This document shows positions 1 through 7,852 of a stretch of 36,840 nucleotides of DNA, piece after piece. This DNA comes from Bacteroidales bacterium (lineage in GTDB: Bacteria > Bacteroidota > Bacteroidia > Bacteroidales > JAADJA01). The DNA lies in NCBI GenBank assembly GCA_020438105.1, contig JAGQVE010000040.1:1-36840 (forward strand), given 5' to 3'. The notes under the pieces are model-generated. The model ran no database searches. It had not been told where the DNA came from and saw only the letters and a program-made list of their open reading frames with translations. The translations under genes were made by a program, and so were the position numbers. Position 1 is the first letter of the stretch; every line of letters begins with the position of its first letter.

Positions 1-104
1 TACTTCTTTGTATCTTTTATTCTCCAAAGTCTAATGATATAAAATGTTGCAAAAACTGCCCATCCTATCAGTAGTCCGTAAATTACAATCATGTATGTTG
101 TCAT
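1..104 (-). CDS. Small single-span membrane protein, runs to the window edge
   Basis: Reading leftward from an ATG at 104 gives 34 codons of convincing membrane-protein sequence. The N-terminus is MTTYMIVIYGLLIGW, one hydrophobic helix covers about residues 4-24, and a basic tail ending IKDTKK follows. The next two bases are TA at the window edge, so the frame either stops there (TAA/TAG) or continues with Tyr. If it stops, this is a 34-residue protein of the size and layout of small accessory subunits of Na+ symporters (hydrophobic helix, short basic tail); that family link is a guess from shape only. The plus-strand frame over this stretch looks like noise. No promoter element was recognised upstream. 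Confidence 0.45.
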   Translation of the reverse strand, partial: MTTYMIVIYGLLIGWAVFATFYIIRLWRIKDTKK

Positions 105-477
105 ATTCGTCAAATTTTTCTGTTGTGCATTGGCAAAATTTAGCTCTTTTGGTTTTTTCTTCTTTGGCTTTGTGTGTCAGCAAAAAACCAAATGTGCTAA
201 ATGTGTGCTGGCATTTTCACAATGAACGCCAACTACGTTATATCCCCACCCCTATTACGTTTATTTCCGCTTTATCCGCTATATTCAGTAATCTGTTATA
301 AATATTTACAATGGAATAACTTCGCTCAGGAACGGGGTTTGCGCGGGTAGCACCCATTTGTAAGCAGGTATAAAACGGTTTATATAATTTGGTGTCGTCG
401 TGCTGTTGCACAGGTTTATTTTTAGCCTCGCTAAGCTAAGCAATAAAATGTTTGGAATGGTTTTAAATTAGGGGCAT
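105..477. other. Intergenic stretch, no gene recognised
   Basis: About 370 bases between the small membrane ORF and the terminator downstream of the HEAT gene. A plus-strand frame at 44-301 is open, but its composition (clusters of Ser, Leu, Phe and Val with no domain) and its overlap with the better minus-strand ORF argue against it. No RNA gene, tandem array or insertion-sequence end was recognised. The stretch contains a block near 225-245 (CGCCAACTACGTTATA) whose significance is unknown. Confidence 0.4.
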
Positions 478-515
478 AAAAAAACTACCTCCCTTTGCAG
501 GGCAGGTAGTTTTTT
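478..515 (-). terminator. Intrinsic terminator after the HEAT-repeat gene
   Basis: A-rich left arm ending in CTACCTCCC (478-493), loop TTTGCA, then GGG, one bulged C and AGGTAGTTTTTT (to 515). The flanking A and T runs let it work in both directions. It lies about 46 bases beyond the stop of the minus-strand HEAT gene and probably ends the ATPase/HEAT transcription unit. Confidence 0.8.
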
Positions 516-561
516 GAGCAGCGGCACTGTCGCGCTTATCCTCAATTAAACATTTATGAAG

Positions 562-1104
562 CTATGCAGAAGATTTGGATAAACGTTCGAGCGCTTCTGC
601 TGCCCAAACCGGTGCGGTATCTCCAAGTTCGTTGCTGTTAGTCAGCGCATCCATCAGGTTTTTATACTCCAGTTTTTCCTTGTCGGTAAAAAGCGCATTC
701 AGCACATGGTGGGCTCCCTGCCTGATGTGCAGCGAGTGTCCGGTACTTTCAACCAGCTCCAGGACCGGCAAAATACTTCCCCTCCCGATTTTGCGCAATC
801 CTTCGGCAGCCATCCACCGGAACTCCGTTTCATGGTCGTGCATCATTTTTATGAGCACCGGCAGGCTGTTCACCGAGGCAATATCTTCCAGGGCTTTGGC
901 GGCTTCCCAGCGCAACTGGTGATTTTTGGCACGCACCAGGTAATGAAGGTCTTGCAGCACCTCCTCCCCTTTGGACTCAAGCCAGTGTCTTGCATCTTTC
1001 CGTTTGATGGTGCTGTCGTCCATCAGGTCGTTTAACAATGCCCTAACTTCGGGTTTCAGTTTTTCTTCGTTTATTCCTGTTTCAGGATTTACATTCGTTT
1101 TCAT
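562..1104 (-). CDS. HEAT-repeat protein
   Basis: 180 residues, all predicted alpha-helical, without signal peptide or membrane span. Residues about 45-125 hold three recognisable HEAT/PBS-lyase-type helical pairs, for example LRWEAAKALEDIA, FRWMAAEGLRKIG and IRQGAHHVLNALF. Such repeats form a curved solenoid used for protein-protein contact, so a binding or scaffold role is likely and catalysis is not. The gene follows the P3A proton ATPase on the same strand with a 190-base gap and precedes a strong terminator. Co-transcription is therefore possible, and the protein could be a partner or regulator of the pump; that is inference from position only. A broader homologue of phycocyanobilin lyase is possible but no chromophore context is present. 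Confidence 0.8.
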   Translation of the reverse strand: MKTNVNPETGINEEKLKPEVRALLNDLMDDSTIKRKDARHWLESKGEEVLQDLHYLVRAKNHQLRWEAAKALEDIASVNSLPVLIKMMHDHETEFRWMAAEGLRKIGRGSILPVLELVESTGHSLHIRQGAHHVLNALFTDKEKLEYKNLMDALTNSNELGDTAPVWAAEALERLSKSSA

Positions 1105-1170
1105 TTTATTTCGTTTTATTGTTATTTATTTAATTGATTTCCACATTATGTAATAGATAAAGACTCTCAA

Positions 1171-1246
1171 GATGTTTTTCCCGCAGATATCGCAGAAAAC
1201 GCTGATACATATACTGCCTTTCTGCGCAAATCAGCAGGATTAGCGA
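1171..1246. repeat. Degenerate CGCAGA/CGCTGAT inverted repeat
   Basis: Between the ATPase and HEAT genes lies a stretch with CCCGCAGATATCGCAGAAAA and CGCTGAT on one side, and TCTGCGCAAATCAGC plus GGATTAGCG on the other. The two halves are roughly reverse complements built from the same CGCAGA/CGCTGAT words. This resembles intergenic repeats of the CGCAGAT type that I recall from many Bacteroidota genomes. Its role is unknown, and with one copy here its mobility cannot be judged. Confidence 0.45.
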
Positions 1247-1293
1247 GTAATTTTGTTTAGCGGTATCATTGCGGATTAGCATATTAACTTATT

Positions 1294-3732
1294 TTAATTT
1301 CTTTGTGCAATGGCATTTCCAATGGGATTATGCGATTCAACCATTTTATAGATCATCACTTTTGCAAAGTCTTCCACCAGAAACCAGGCGATACAATAAG
1401 CCCAGACAATTCCGGCAAGTTTCCATCCAATGGGTGTCATGAACAAACCGTAAACAGCGATGAGGGTGGCCACTGCCTGGGTGATGATCACTGCAAAAAG
1501 CAGGGTATTGGAGGGCCGGTCGGTCCAGAAATTTTTCCGGGTACGGGTAACGAAGATCGTAAGGTGTCCGGCCACTGAAAGTTTCAGGTAAATGAGTGTT
1601 TGCAGCAGTTCCTGCGACATTCCGAGATATTGTTTTCCGATATAAAGCAACCCGAACGATTCAATAACACCGATGGTTCCCAAAACCGTGCTGAGCGTAA
1701 AAACCAGCGGCATATTCCAGGCTTCGGGGTGCATGGCGCTTTTGGCCCGGTCGTAGGCGATGGAAATGATGGCTCCGTCGTTGAGCAGGGCCAGCAAAAC
1801 GATCATCACGGCGGTTACCGGGTAAAAATTAAAGGTAAGGATCGACAGGGTCATGAATAGCAGCACCCGAATGGTTTCGGTGATCCGGTAAATGGTGTAG
1901 CTGTTCATCCGCTGGAAAATCTTCCGGCTCTCTTTAATGGCATCAATGATCACCGACAGTCCTGGAGTAAGCAGCACCATGGCGGCGGCGGCACGGGCAG
2001 CATCGGTGGCTCCTGAAACGGCGATTCCGGCATCCGCTTTTTTGAGAGCGGGAGCATCATTTACGCCGTCGCCGGTCATTCCTACAATGTGTTTTTTCTT
2101 TTGCAACACGTCCACAATATGATATTTATGTTCGGGGTACACCTCTGCAAAACCGTTGGCTTTTTCAATCCGTTCTTCCATTTGTCCGGCTTCATGGTGC
2201 TTGGTATCCCTGAACAAACTTGCATTCAGAATATTATTCCCGATTCCCAGTTTGCTGGCAGTTTCGCGGGCAATGGCTTCCTGGTCGCCGGTAACCATTT
2301 TCACCGAAATTCCCATTTCTTTGGCCTGATCGATCACCGCTTTACTATCGTCGCGGGGCGGGTCAAGGAGGGGCAGCAAACCAAGGTACTGCCATTTGTT
2401 TTCTGCTTCGGCCACGGCAACTCCCAGTGAACGATATCCCCTGCCAGCCAGTTCATCAATCTTCGCTTTAACATGGGCGGCAGTTGCTTCGTCGGGTTTG
2501 CACAGATCGAGGATCACTTGCGGAGCACCTTTAGAGACGAGGTAGGTATGTCCTTTTTCATCTTTCACTTTGGCTTCCGTGCGTTTGATCACCGGGTCAA
2601 AGGGTTTAAAACTGAGTGTTTCAAAATGATCATTGGCAGCAATATCCGTTTTGGCATTGAAAATAGCCGTATCGATGGGGTCGTCATCTTCAGCACGGGA
2701 TGCGAGTTGGGCAAACCGGAGGATTTCATCACTTGAATGTCCGTTTAGCGTGATCACCTCACCCACCTCCAGTTTGTTTTTGGTAAGTGTTCCTGTTTTA
2801 TCAGAACACAAAACATCAATCCCGGCCAGTTCCTCGATGGAAGACAATTTCCTCACGACGGCCTGTTTTTTAGAGAGTAATTTGGCTCCAACCACCATGG
2901 TAACTGATAACACGGTAGGCATGGCCACCGGAATGGCAGCGATGGTAAGCACCAGCGAGAATCTGAGAATGGTCAGGAATTCATCGCCCCGGAAGAGGCT
3001 CACGGCCAGAATAGTTGCTACCAGTATCAGTGCAATGATGATGAGGTAATTCCCGATTTTGAGCACGGCTTTCTGGAAGTGGCTGGTGGTGTTTGCTTCT
3101 TCCATGAGGGAAGTGGTTTTACCAAAGAAAGTATGCACTCCGGTAGCCGTAACAATGGCGGTTGCTTCGCCTTGTTTTAAAATAGAACCTGAAAAAATCT
3201 GATCTTCCTTTTCCTTTTTAACCGGAAGTGATTCGCCGGTAAGGGCAGATTGATCGGCCTGAATGTTTTCACTATCAATGATAAGGGCATCCGCCGGGAC
3301 TACATCACCCAGACGTACGCGGATGATATCGCCCGGCACCAGCCCTGCTGCATCAAGGGTTTGCCATGTTCCATCGCGAAGGGCCCTGGCTTTTACTGCC
3401 AACGATTTTTTTAGGGCATCCACCGCATTGTCTGCCTGGTATTCTTCAATAAACCCTACCACAGCATTGGTAAATAACAATAAAAGAATAATTCCAAAAT
3501 CTGTCCAGTCGGCAACCACCGCCGATAAAATAACCGCAGCCTCAATCATCCATGGAATGGGGCCCCAGAAATATCTCAGGAATTTGATGATGGCACTTTG
3601 CTTTTTTTCAGCAATTTCGTTGGGTCCGTATTTTTGGATCCGCTCTTTTACTTCATTTGAATTAAGACCTTTGTTTGTTGTTTCAAATTGGCGGTAAGCA
3701 TCGTCAATTGAAATTTTGCTTTTAGTTTGCAT
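1294..3732 (-). CDS. P3A-type proton-exporting P-type ATPase
   Basis: Plasma-membrane H+-ATPase of the fungal/plant PMA type, pumping protons out at the cost of ATP. From the ATG at 3732 it is 812 residues; the frame opens nine codons earlier at a TTG, but the ATG gives the family-like N-terminus. Visible elements: N-terminal cation ATPase domain with GPNEI, TGES at about 165-168 (actuator), the phosphorylated Asp at about 311 in DKTGTLT, TGDGVNDAP at about 553-561, and ten or so membrane spans. The M6 segment ALLNDGAII carries the Asp (about 652) that matches the proton-binding Asp of plant AHA2 (D684). The chain ends soon after the last span, so the plant C-terminal autoinhibitory domain is absent. 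A HEAT-repeat gene follows on the same strand. Confidence 0.95.
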   Translation of the reverse strand: MQTKSKISIDDAYRQFETTNKGLNSNEVKERIQKYGPNEIAEKKQSAIIKFLRYFWGPIPWMIEAAVILSAVVADWTDFGIILLLLFTNAVVGFIEEYQADNAVDALKKSLAVKARALRDGTWQTLDAAGLVPGDIIRVRLGDVVPADALIIDSENIQADQSALTGESLPVKKEKEDQIFSGSILKQGEATAIVTATGVHTFFGKTTSLMEEANTTSHFQKAVLKIGNYLIIIALILVATILAVSLFRGDEFLTILRFSLVLTIAAIPVAMPTVLSVTMVVGAKLLSKKQAVVRKLSSIEELAGIDVLCSDKTGTLTKNKLEVGEVITLNGHSSDEILRFAQLASRAEDDDPIDTAIFNAKTDIAANDHFETLSFKPFDPVIKRTEAKVKDEKGHTYLVSKGAPQVILDLCKPDEATAAHVKAKIDELAGRGYRSLGVAVAEAENKWQYLGLLPLLDPPRDDSKAVIDQAKEMGISVKMVTGDQEAIARETASKLGIGNNILNASLFRDTKHHEAGQMEERIEKANGFAEVYPEHKYHIVDVLQKKKHIVGMTGDGVNDAPALKKADAGIAVSGATDAARAAAAMVLLTPGLSVIIDAIKESRKIFQRMNSYTIYRITETIRVLLFMTLSILTFNFYPVTAVMIVLLALLNDGAIISIAYDRAKSAMHPEAWNMPLVFTLSTVLGTIGVIESFGLLYIGKQYLGMSQELLQTLIYLKLSVAGHLTIFVTRTRKNFWTDRPSNTLLFAVIITQAVATLIAVYGLFMTPIGWKLAGIVWAYCIAWFLVEDFAKVMIYKMVESHNPIGNAIAQRN

Positions 3733-3953
3733 AGCTTCAATTTTCTGCGGTGGGATCAATTGGTGTTCCCCAACGAGTAGAAAATGGGTTTATTAAGATT
3801 GTTTAACGTTTGCTGACAATCCGCAGCACCCCCATGTAAAGCTTATGGCACAGGGAATACGAAAATATTTTAACGTCTTTTAACTGCCAGATCGGCAAGG
3901 TTACAATAGGCAAAAAAATGAAAAACAGGGCCGATTTTCAGCGGGTGTCATTT

Positions 3954-4451
3954 TTACAGTTTTTGCTCGTAAATGGCGAATGTATAAGGATAGGGGTTAT
4001 TTTCATCGGGATCGGGATGATGCTCTTCCGACACCAACTGCCATATCTTGTCATCGAGTTCCGGAAAAAAAGTATCGGCATCAAAAGACTCATGCACCCA
4101 GGTGATGTAAAGCTTATGAGCCAGCGGCAGAAACTGCCGGTAAATAGAAGCCCCGCCAATGATGAAGTTTTCCTGTTCGGGATTCATTTTTGAAATAGCA
4201 TCTTCAATGCTGTAAGCCATCATACAATCATCAATTTGCTCACCGGGGATATCCGTGAGAATAATATGTGTCCGGTTTGGCAAAGGCCTTCGGGGTAGCG
4301 AAAAATAGGTATTTTTTCCCATGATGATATAATGTCCGGAAGTAAGCGATTTAAAACGCTTCAGGTCCTCCGACAGGTGCCAGAGCAGTTTATTGTCTTT
4401 TCCGATGGCATTGTTCTTTGCTACGGCTACGATGATGGAGATTTTTGGCAT
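3954..4451 (-). CDS. folA: Dihydrofolate reductase
   Basis: Reduces 7,8-dihydrofolate to tetrahydrofolate with NADPH, regenerating the cofactor that thymidylate synthase oxidises. It has 165 residues, normal for chromosomal type-I DHFR. Seen in order: the strand SIIVAVAKNNAIG, the LLWHLSEDLKRFK block with the catalytic acid at Asp29, the MGKNTYFSLPRRPLPNR cofactor loop, and FIIGGASIYRQFLPLA near residue 120. The ATG at 4451 starts directly at the first beta strand. thyA lies upstream on the same strand, the usual pairing, but here an S23-family gene and repeat arrays separate the two, so a common transcript is uncertain. Confidence 0.97.
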   Translation of the reverse strand: MPKISIIVAVAKNNAIGKDNKLLWHLSEDLKRFKSLTSGHYIIMGKNTYFSLPRRPLPNRTHIILTDIPGEQIDDCMMAYSIEDAISKMNPEQENFIIGGASIYRQFLPLAHKLYITWVHESFDADTFFPELDDKIWQLVSEEHHPDPDENNPYPYTFAIYEQKL

Positions 4452-4482
4452 AGGATGTTAGTTGAGATGATTATTAATTAAT

Positions 4483-4518
4483 AACTGGTTAAATTAGTTG
4501 AATTAGTTAATTAGGGGG
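4483..4518. repeat. Left repeat array flanking the S23 gene (inverted orientation)
   Basis: GGTTAAATTAGTTGAATTAG and the following bases, ending in a run of five G, form about four units of a 9-base repeat. On the plus strand this is the GGTTGAATT orientation, opposite to the CAATTCAAC units on the other side of the S23 gene. The two arrays thus form an interrupted inverted repeat around 4547-4918. Confidence 0.6.
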
Positions 4519-4546
4519 CTGAAGGGTGTTATTCAACATTTGAGTT

Positions 4547-4918
4547 TTATTTATTCAATTTCGATTCGATATAGGCAATGTAGGCATTCAGCCGTTTGGC
4601 CAGTGTAGTAAGTTCAGCATCCATTTTTTCGAACACTGCTTCCGAAACCAGTTTTCTTCTTTTGGCTTTAAGCAGAAAAGTTTTTGTTTCATAAAGTGAT
4701 CCCCTGGCAATGTAGGAAAACTGTCTGTTCTCTTTAAAAAAATAGCGGCCATATCCTTCCGAAATATTTGCAGCTATTGAGTCAGCGGATCTTACGATTT
4801 GGTAACCCATCGAATTTTTAGCAAAATTATCCCATTCGATAACCAGGTCCCAAACTTCATCACCAATTTGCATACTTATCTGGTAAATTTCAAGGTCGTT
4901 CAAGTCTTTTCTTTCCAT
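4547..4918 (-). CDS. Four-helix-bundle protein, S23/IVS-encoded family
   Basis: 123 residues, all helix. The hallmark block of the family is present: IVRSADSIAANISEGYGRY at about residues 42-60, followed by the FSYIARGSLYETKTFLLKA helix. Relatives are encoded in intervening sequences inside 23S rRNA genes and, more often in Bacteroidota, as stand-alone genes; the fold is shared with the Avd protein of diversity-generating retroelements. The molecular role of stand-alone members is not established, though nucleic-acid binding is suspected. The gene sits between thyA and folA and is bracketed by inverted 9-base repeat arrays (4483-4518 and about 4979-5213), as though the gene plus arrays were one inserted unit. 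No reverse transcriptase is present in the window. Confidence 0.9.
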   Translation of the reverse strand: MERKDLNDLEIYQISMQIGDEVWDLVIEWDNFAKNSMGYQIVRSADSIAANISEGYGRYFFKENRQFSYIARGSLYETKTFLLKAKRRKLVSEAVFEKMDAELTTLAKRLNAYIAYIESKLNK

Positions 4919-4978
4919 GATTTTCTGATTTTAATTTAACAATCGTTTATCTATTTTTCTTATATTTTATCTTTCCTA

Positions 4979-5213
4979 ATCAACCAATTCAACCTCCCTA
5001 TAGCTATCGGGATCAACCAATTCCCCATTTAACCAATTTAACCAATTTAACCAATTTAACTAGTTTCCCAATCCCCCAATTCAAACAATTCAACCAATCC
5101 CCCAATTCACCAATTCAACCAATTTCCCAATTCAACCAATTCAACCAATTCAACCAATTCACCAATTCAACCAATTCAACCAATCCCCCAATTCAACCAA
5201 TTCAACCAATCCC
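4979..5213. repeat. Right repeat array: degenerate tandem 9-mers (CAATTCAAC)
   Basis: About 235 bases built almost only from CAATTCAAC/CAATTTAAC units with a 9-base period, interspersed with CCCCCAATTC breaks. The array touches the stop codon of thyA (TGA, complement of 5214-5216) on one side and ends about 60 bases before the S23 start codon. No unique spacers separate the units, so it is not a CRISPR. It contains palindrome copy A at 4996-5011. Confidence 0.85.
4996..5011. repeat. Dispersed palindromic repeat, copy A
   Basis: CCCTATAGCTATCGGG is a near-perfect palindrome (one mismatch) preceded by TTCAACCT and followed by ATCAACCAATTC. Two more copies with the same flanks occur at 24831-24855 and 26156-26180, all in the same orientation and all intergenic. 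Confidence 0.7.
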
Positions 5214-6038
5214 TCACACACTAATCTCCCCCTTAATATGCGGATGCGACTGATAACCCAGCAATTCAAAATCTTCAAACTTAAATCCGAAAATATCTTT
5301 TACCTCAGGATTGATCTTCATTTGCGGAAGCTGATAGGGATCTCTTGATAATTGCAATTTACACTGATCAACATGGTTCAGGTAAATATGAGCATCGCCC
5401 AGAGTGTGGACAAACTCACCGGGTTCCAGACCGGCAATCTGTGCCATCATCATGGTAAGCAGGGCATACGAAGCAATATTGAAAGGAACACCCAAAAAGA
5501 TATCACAACTGCGCTGGTACATCTGGCAGCTCAACTTGCCGTTGGCCACATAAAACTGAAAAAAAGCGTGGCAGGGAGGCAGGGCTGCACGGCCTGCAGC
5601 TACATTTTCAGCAAACGTTTTACCTGAAAGTGGCAGCACACTTGGGTTCCAGGCGGCGACGAGCATTCGGCGGCTATCCGGGCTGGTTTTAATGAGGTGG
5701 AGCACTTCCGAAATCTGATCGATGCCATCCCCATTCCAGTTACGCCACTGGGCACCGTAAACAGGTCCCAGGTCACCGTTTTCATCGGCCCATTCATTCC
5801 AAATGGAAACCTTGTTTTCTTTGAGGTATTGGATATTGGTATCGCCCTGCAAAAACCAAAGCAGTTCATGGATGATGGAGCGCAGATGCAGCTTTTTGGT
5901 GGTGAGGACCGGAAAACCCTGAGCCAGATCAAAACGCATTTGATAACCAAATACACTGATTGTTCCCGTTCCGGTGCGGTCGCTTTTTTCAACGCCGTGA
6001 TCCAGTACATGCTGCAATAAATCAAGATATTGTTTCAT
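5214..6038 (-). CDS. thyA: Thymidylate synthase
   Basis: Methylates dUMP to dTMP with methylenetetrahydrofolate, releasing dihydrofolate for FolA. It has 274 residues against 264 in E. coli. Clear signatures: SDRTGTGT (19-26), the [17 protein letters not shown] block near 57-68, the nucleophile Cys156 in [32 protein letters not shown], and the C-terminal [14 protein letters not shown]. The extra length is an insertion of about ten residues (roughly 134-149, [17 protein letters not shown]) just before the catalytic loop. Similar insertions occur in some other bacterial ThyA proteins; an effect on activity cannot be judged. The ATG at 6038 follows a promoter-like TAACTTTG. The stop codon abuts the 9-mer repeat array. 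Confidence 0.97.
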   Translation of the reverse strand: MKQYLDLLQHVLDHGVEKSDRTGTGTISVFGYQMRFDLAQGFPVLTTKKLHLRSIIHELLWFLQGDTNIQYLKENKVSIWNEWADENGDLGPVYGAQWRNWNGDGIDQISEVLHLIKTSPDSRRMLVAAWNPSVLPLSGKTFAENVAAGRAALPPCHAFFQFYVANGKLSCQMYQRSCDIFLGVPFNIASYALLTMMMAQIAGLEPGEFVHTLGDAHIYLNHVDQCKLQLSRDPYQLPQMKINPEVKDIFGFKFEDFELLGYQSHPHIKGEISV

Positions 6039-6067
6039 GAAAATAAAGACAGTTAATTAAAACCCTG

Positions 6068-6075
6068 CAAAGTTA
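6068..6075 (-). promoter_or_regulatory. Bacteroidota -7 element for thyA
   Basis: On the minus strand TAACTTTG matches TAnnTTTG exactly and lies 29 bases before the thyA ATG. A TTTG that could serve as the -33 box lies at 6100-6103, with a spacer of about 24, longer than the usual 19-21, so the upstream half is weak. Confidence 0.5.
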
Positions 6076-6208
6076 GGTTTAGCCATTTAATTGACCCGGC
6101 AAAACACGGAACATTTAGTTAATGAATTATTAACAAAAGGAGAATTTAAAGGTTCCCTGGCTTTGTGCAGAGCAACAACAATCTATAGACTAAGATTTTT
6201 AAAGTACT

Positions 6209-6250
6209 CAGAACTCTGAACCCAGAACTCTGAACCCAGAACTCAGAACC
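6209..6250. repeat. Three tandem 14-base repeats
   Basis: Two copies of CAGAACTCTGAACC (6209-6222, 6223-6236) and a third with one change (CAGAACTCAGAACC, 6237-6250). They end two bases before the nupC stop codon, in its 3' untranslated region. The unit contains its own partial dyad (CAGA...TCTG). A role in transcript ending or slippage variation is possible but not shown. Confidence 0.8.
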
Positions 6251-6252
6251 CA

Positions 6253-7782
6253 TTAACCCAATATCATCCCCACGATGGTAGCCGAAAGTAAACTCGCAAG
6301 TGTTCCTCCGAGGAGAGCCCTCATTCCGTAACGACTGAGCAATACTCGCTGGTTGGGCGCCAGTGATCCGATACCACCGATCTGTATTCCGATGCTGGCA
6401 AAATTGGCAAATCCGCAAAGCATGTAGGTAGCCATGATGATCGATTTGGGATCGAGCATACCGGCTTCTTTAAGATCGGAAAGGCTCATATATCCGATAA
6501 ACTCGGTCATGATGATCTTCTCGCCAAGCAACCTGCCAACCATGGTAATGTCGCTAATCGGAATACCAATAAGCCACATGATTGGAGCAAAAGTATACCC
6601 TAAGATAAACTGTAACGACAGTTCATTATACCGTCCGTCAGTGGCAGCGGCAATGGATTCGTTGAGGTGTGTCCATGCGCCTATCTTCATGGTAATCCAG
6701 TTGAACATGGCAATAAAAGCAATAAAAACAAGCAACATACCAGCTACGTTTACGGCCAGCTTAAGCCCCTGACCCGTTCCGTTAGAAATGGCATCCAGAA
6801 TATTACTACCCACATTTTCTTTGGACACTTCAATGGTTTTATCGATATCTTCTGTTTGCGGAACCAATATTTTACTTATCACGATGGCCCCTGGTGCCGC
6901 CATTACCGAAGCTGTGAGCAGGTGCTTGGCAAATAGCAGCTTTTGAGCAACATCGTCACCACCCAAGAAGTCGATATAAACCGCCAGCACTCCGCCGGCC
7001 AAGGTCGCCATCCCTCCCATCATTACTAACAGGATTTCTGATTTATTCATTTTTGGAAGGTACTCCTTGATCATGAGTGGTGATTCGGTTTGCCCCAGAA
7101 ATATATTTCCGGCAACCGATAAGCTCTCAGCTCCCGATAGTTTCATGAGTTTAGTCATTATCCAGGCCATTCCGTAAACGATCTTTTGGATAATGCCGAG
7201 GTAAAACAATAAACTTGTGAGTGCTGAAAAGAATATAATTGTGGGCAATATTTTTACGGCAAAAGTGATCATCGCTGTTTCGATATTACCTGTTACCATT
7301 GAGGCAAACAGAAAGTCAACTCCTGCCTGTGTAAAGTCGAGCACTTTAACAAACATCTTTCCTGCAATATCAAAAAATGCCTGTATGAAGGGCACATATA
7401 AAACTCCCAGAGCCAGCACCACCTGAATTAAAAGACCGGTGCCGACCACCTTCCAGGAAACCGCCTTTCGGTTGGTGCTAAAAACCCAGGCAATGCCAAT
7501 GAGCACGAGCATACCAAGTAATCCGCGCAGGATGGTTACAAAACTGAAATCCGATCTGTTTTTATCGCGATCGAGCAGTAAATTGGACCTGCTGCCGGTA
7601 CTATCCTGCTTTTCACTTTCAATAACCGCCGTTTGATTGCTATCAACCGGTGATTCAATGGTTGTTTGTGAAGTATCAACAACGCTATTAGCAGAATCAT
7701 CCTTTTGTGTTTGTCCGTAAAGGACAAAGCCGGATACGATAATGGCCAGCAACAAAACCGGTACAAGCAGCTTTTTATTCAT
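6253..7782 (-). CDS. Concentrative nucleoside transporter (NupC/CNT family) with N-terminal extension
   Basis: Cation-coupled uptake of nucleosides across the inner membrane. The CNT core begins near residue 80. The substrate/ion hairpin motif GQTESPLMIKEYL is at 230-242, and the second hairpin region ATYMLCGFANFASIGIQIGG lies near 445-465, with about ten membrane spans in total. Typical bacterial members have roughly 400-420 residues, whereas this one has 509. The extra 80 residues are a signal-like hydrophobic stretch (4-22), then a Ser/Thr/Asp/Gln-rich linker (24-78) without hydrophobic segments, which would lie outside the cytoplasmic membrane. The function of the extension is unknown. 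The bfn-like gene lies 70 bases upstream on the same strand, with a hairpin in between. Confidence 0.93.
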   Translation of the reverse strand: MNKKLLVPVLLLAIIVSGFVLYGQTQKDDSANSVVDTSQTTIESPVDSNQTAVIESEKQDSTGSRSNLLLDRDKNRSDFSFVTILRGLLGMLVLIGIAWVFSTNRKAVSWKVVGTGLLIQVVLALGVLYVPFIQAFFDIAGKMFVKVLDFTQAGVDFLFASMVTGNIETAMITFAVKILPTIIFFSALTSLLFYLGIIQKIVYGMAWIMTKLMKLSGAESLSVAGNIFLGQTESPLMIKEYLPKMNKSEILLVMMGGMATLAGGVLAVYIDFLGGDDVAQKLLFAKHLLTASVMAAPGAIVISKILVPQTEDIDKTIEVSKENVGSNILDAISNGTGQGLKLAVNVAGMLLVFIAFIAMFNWITMKIGAWTHLNESIAAATDGRYNELSLQFILGYTFAPIMWLIGIPISDITMVGRLLGEKIIMTEFIGYMSLSDLKEAGMLDPKSIIMATYMLCGFANFASIGIQIGGIGSLAPNQRVLLSRYGMRALLGGTLASLLSATIVGMILG

Positions 7783-7793
7783 ATAAATGGATT

Positions 7794-7831
7794 TTAAAAA
7801 ACAACGGGAAACACATTTAACTGTATTTCCC
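7794..7831 (-). terminator. Hairpin with T-run between the nuclease gene and nupC
   Basis: On the minus strand GGGAAATACA pairs with TGTGTTTCCC (10 pairs including one U-G) around the loop GTTAAA. GTTG and six T follow. It lies between the stop of the DUF151 gene and the nupC ATG and could end or attenuate read-through. The four-base break before the T-run makes it weaker than the other terminators here. Confidence 0.5.
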
Positions 7832-7852
7832 TTTTGTGTTTATTCACTGTGA

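Noticed and set aside
44..301. 85-residue plus-strand frame
   Set aside because: No domain, odd composition, and it overlaps a more protein-like minus-strand ORF at 1-104.
3733..3759. TTG start nine codons upstream for the P3A ATPase
   Set aside because: The ATG at 3732 gives the normal family N-terminus, and the upstream codons show no family similarity.
3918..4193. Plus-strand frame over folA
   Set aside because: Shadow of the dihydrofolate reductase gene.
4547..4918. Diversity-generating retroelement accessory (Avd) gene
   Set aside because: The protein is of the related S23 fold, but there is no reverse transcriptase or template/variable repeat pair in the window.
4979..5213. CRISPR-like array
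   Set aside because: The period is 9 bases with no unique spacers, and no cas genes are near.
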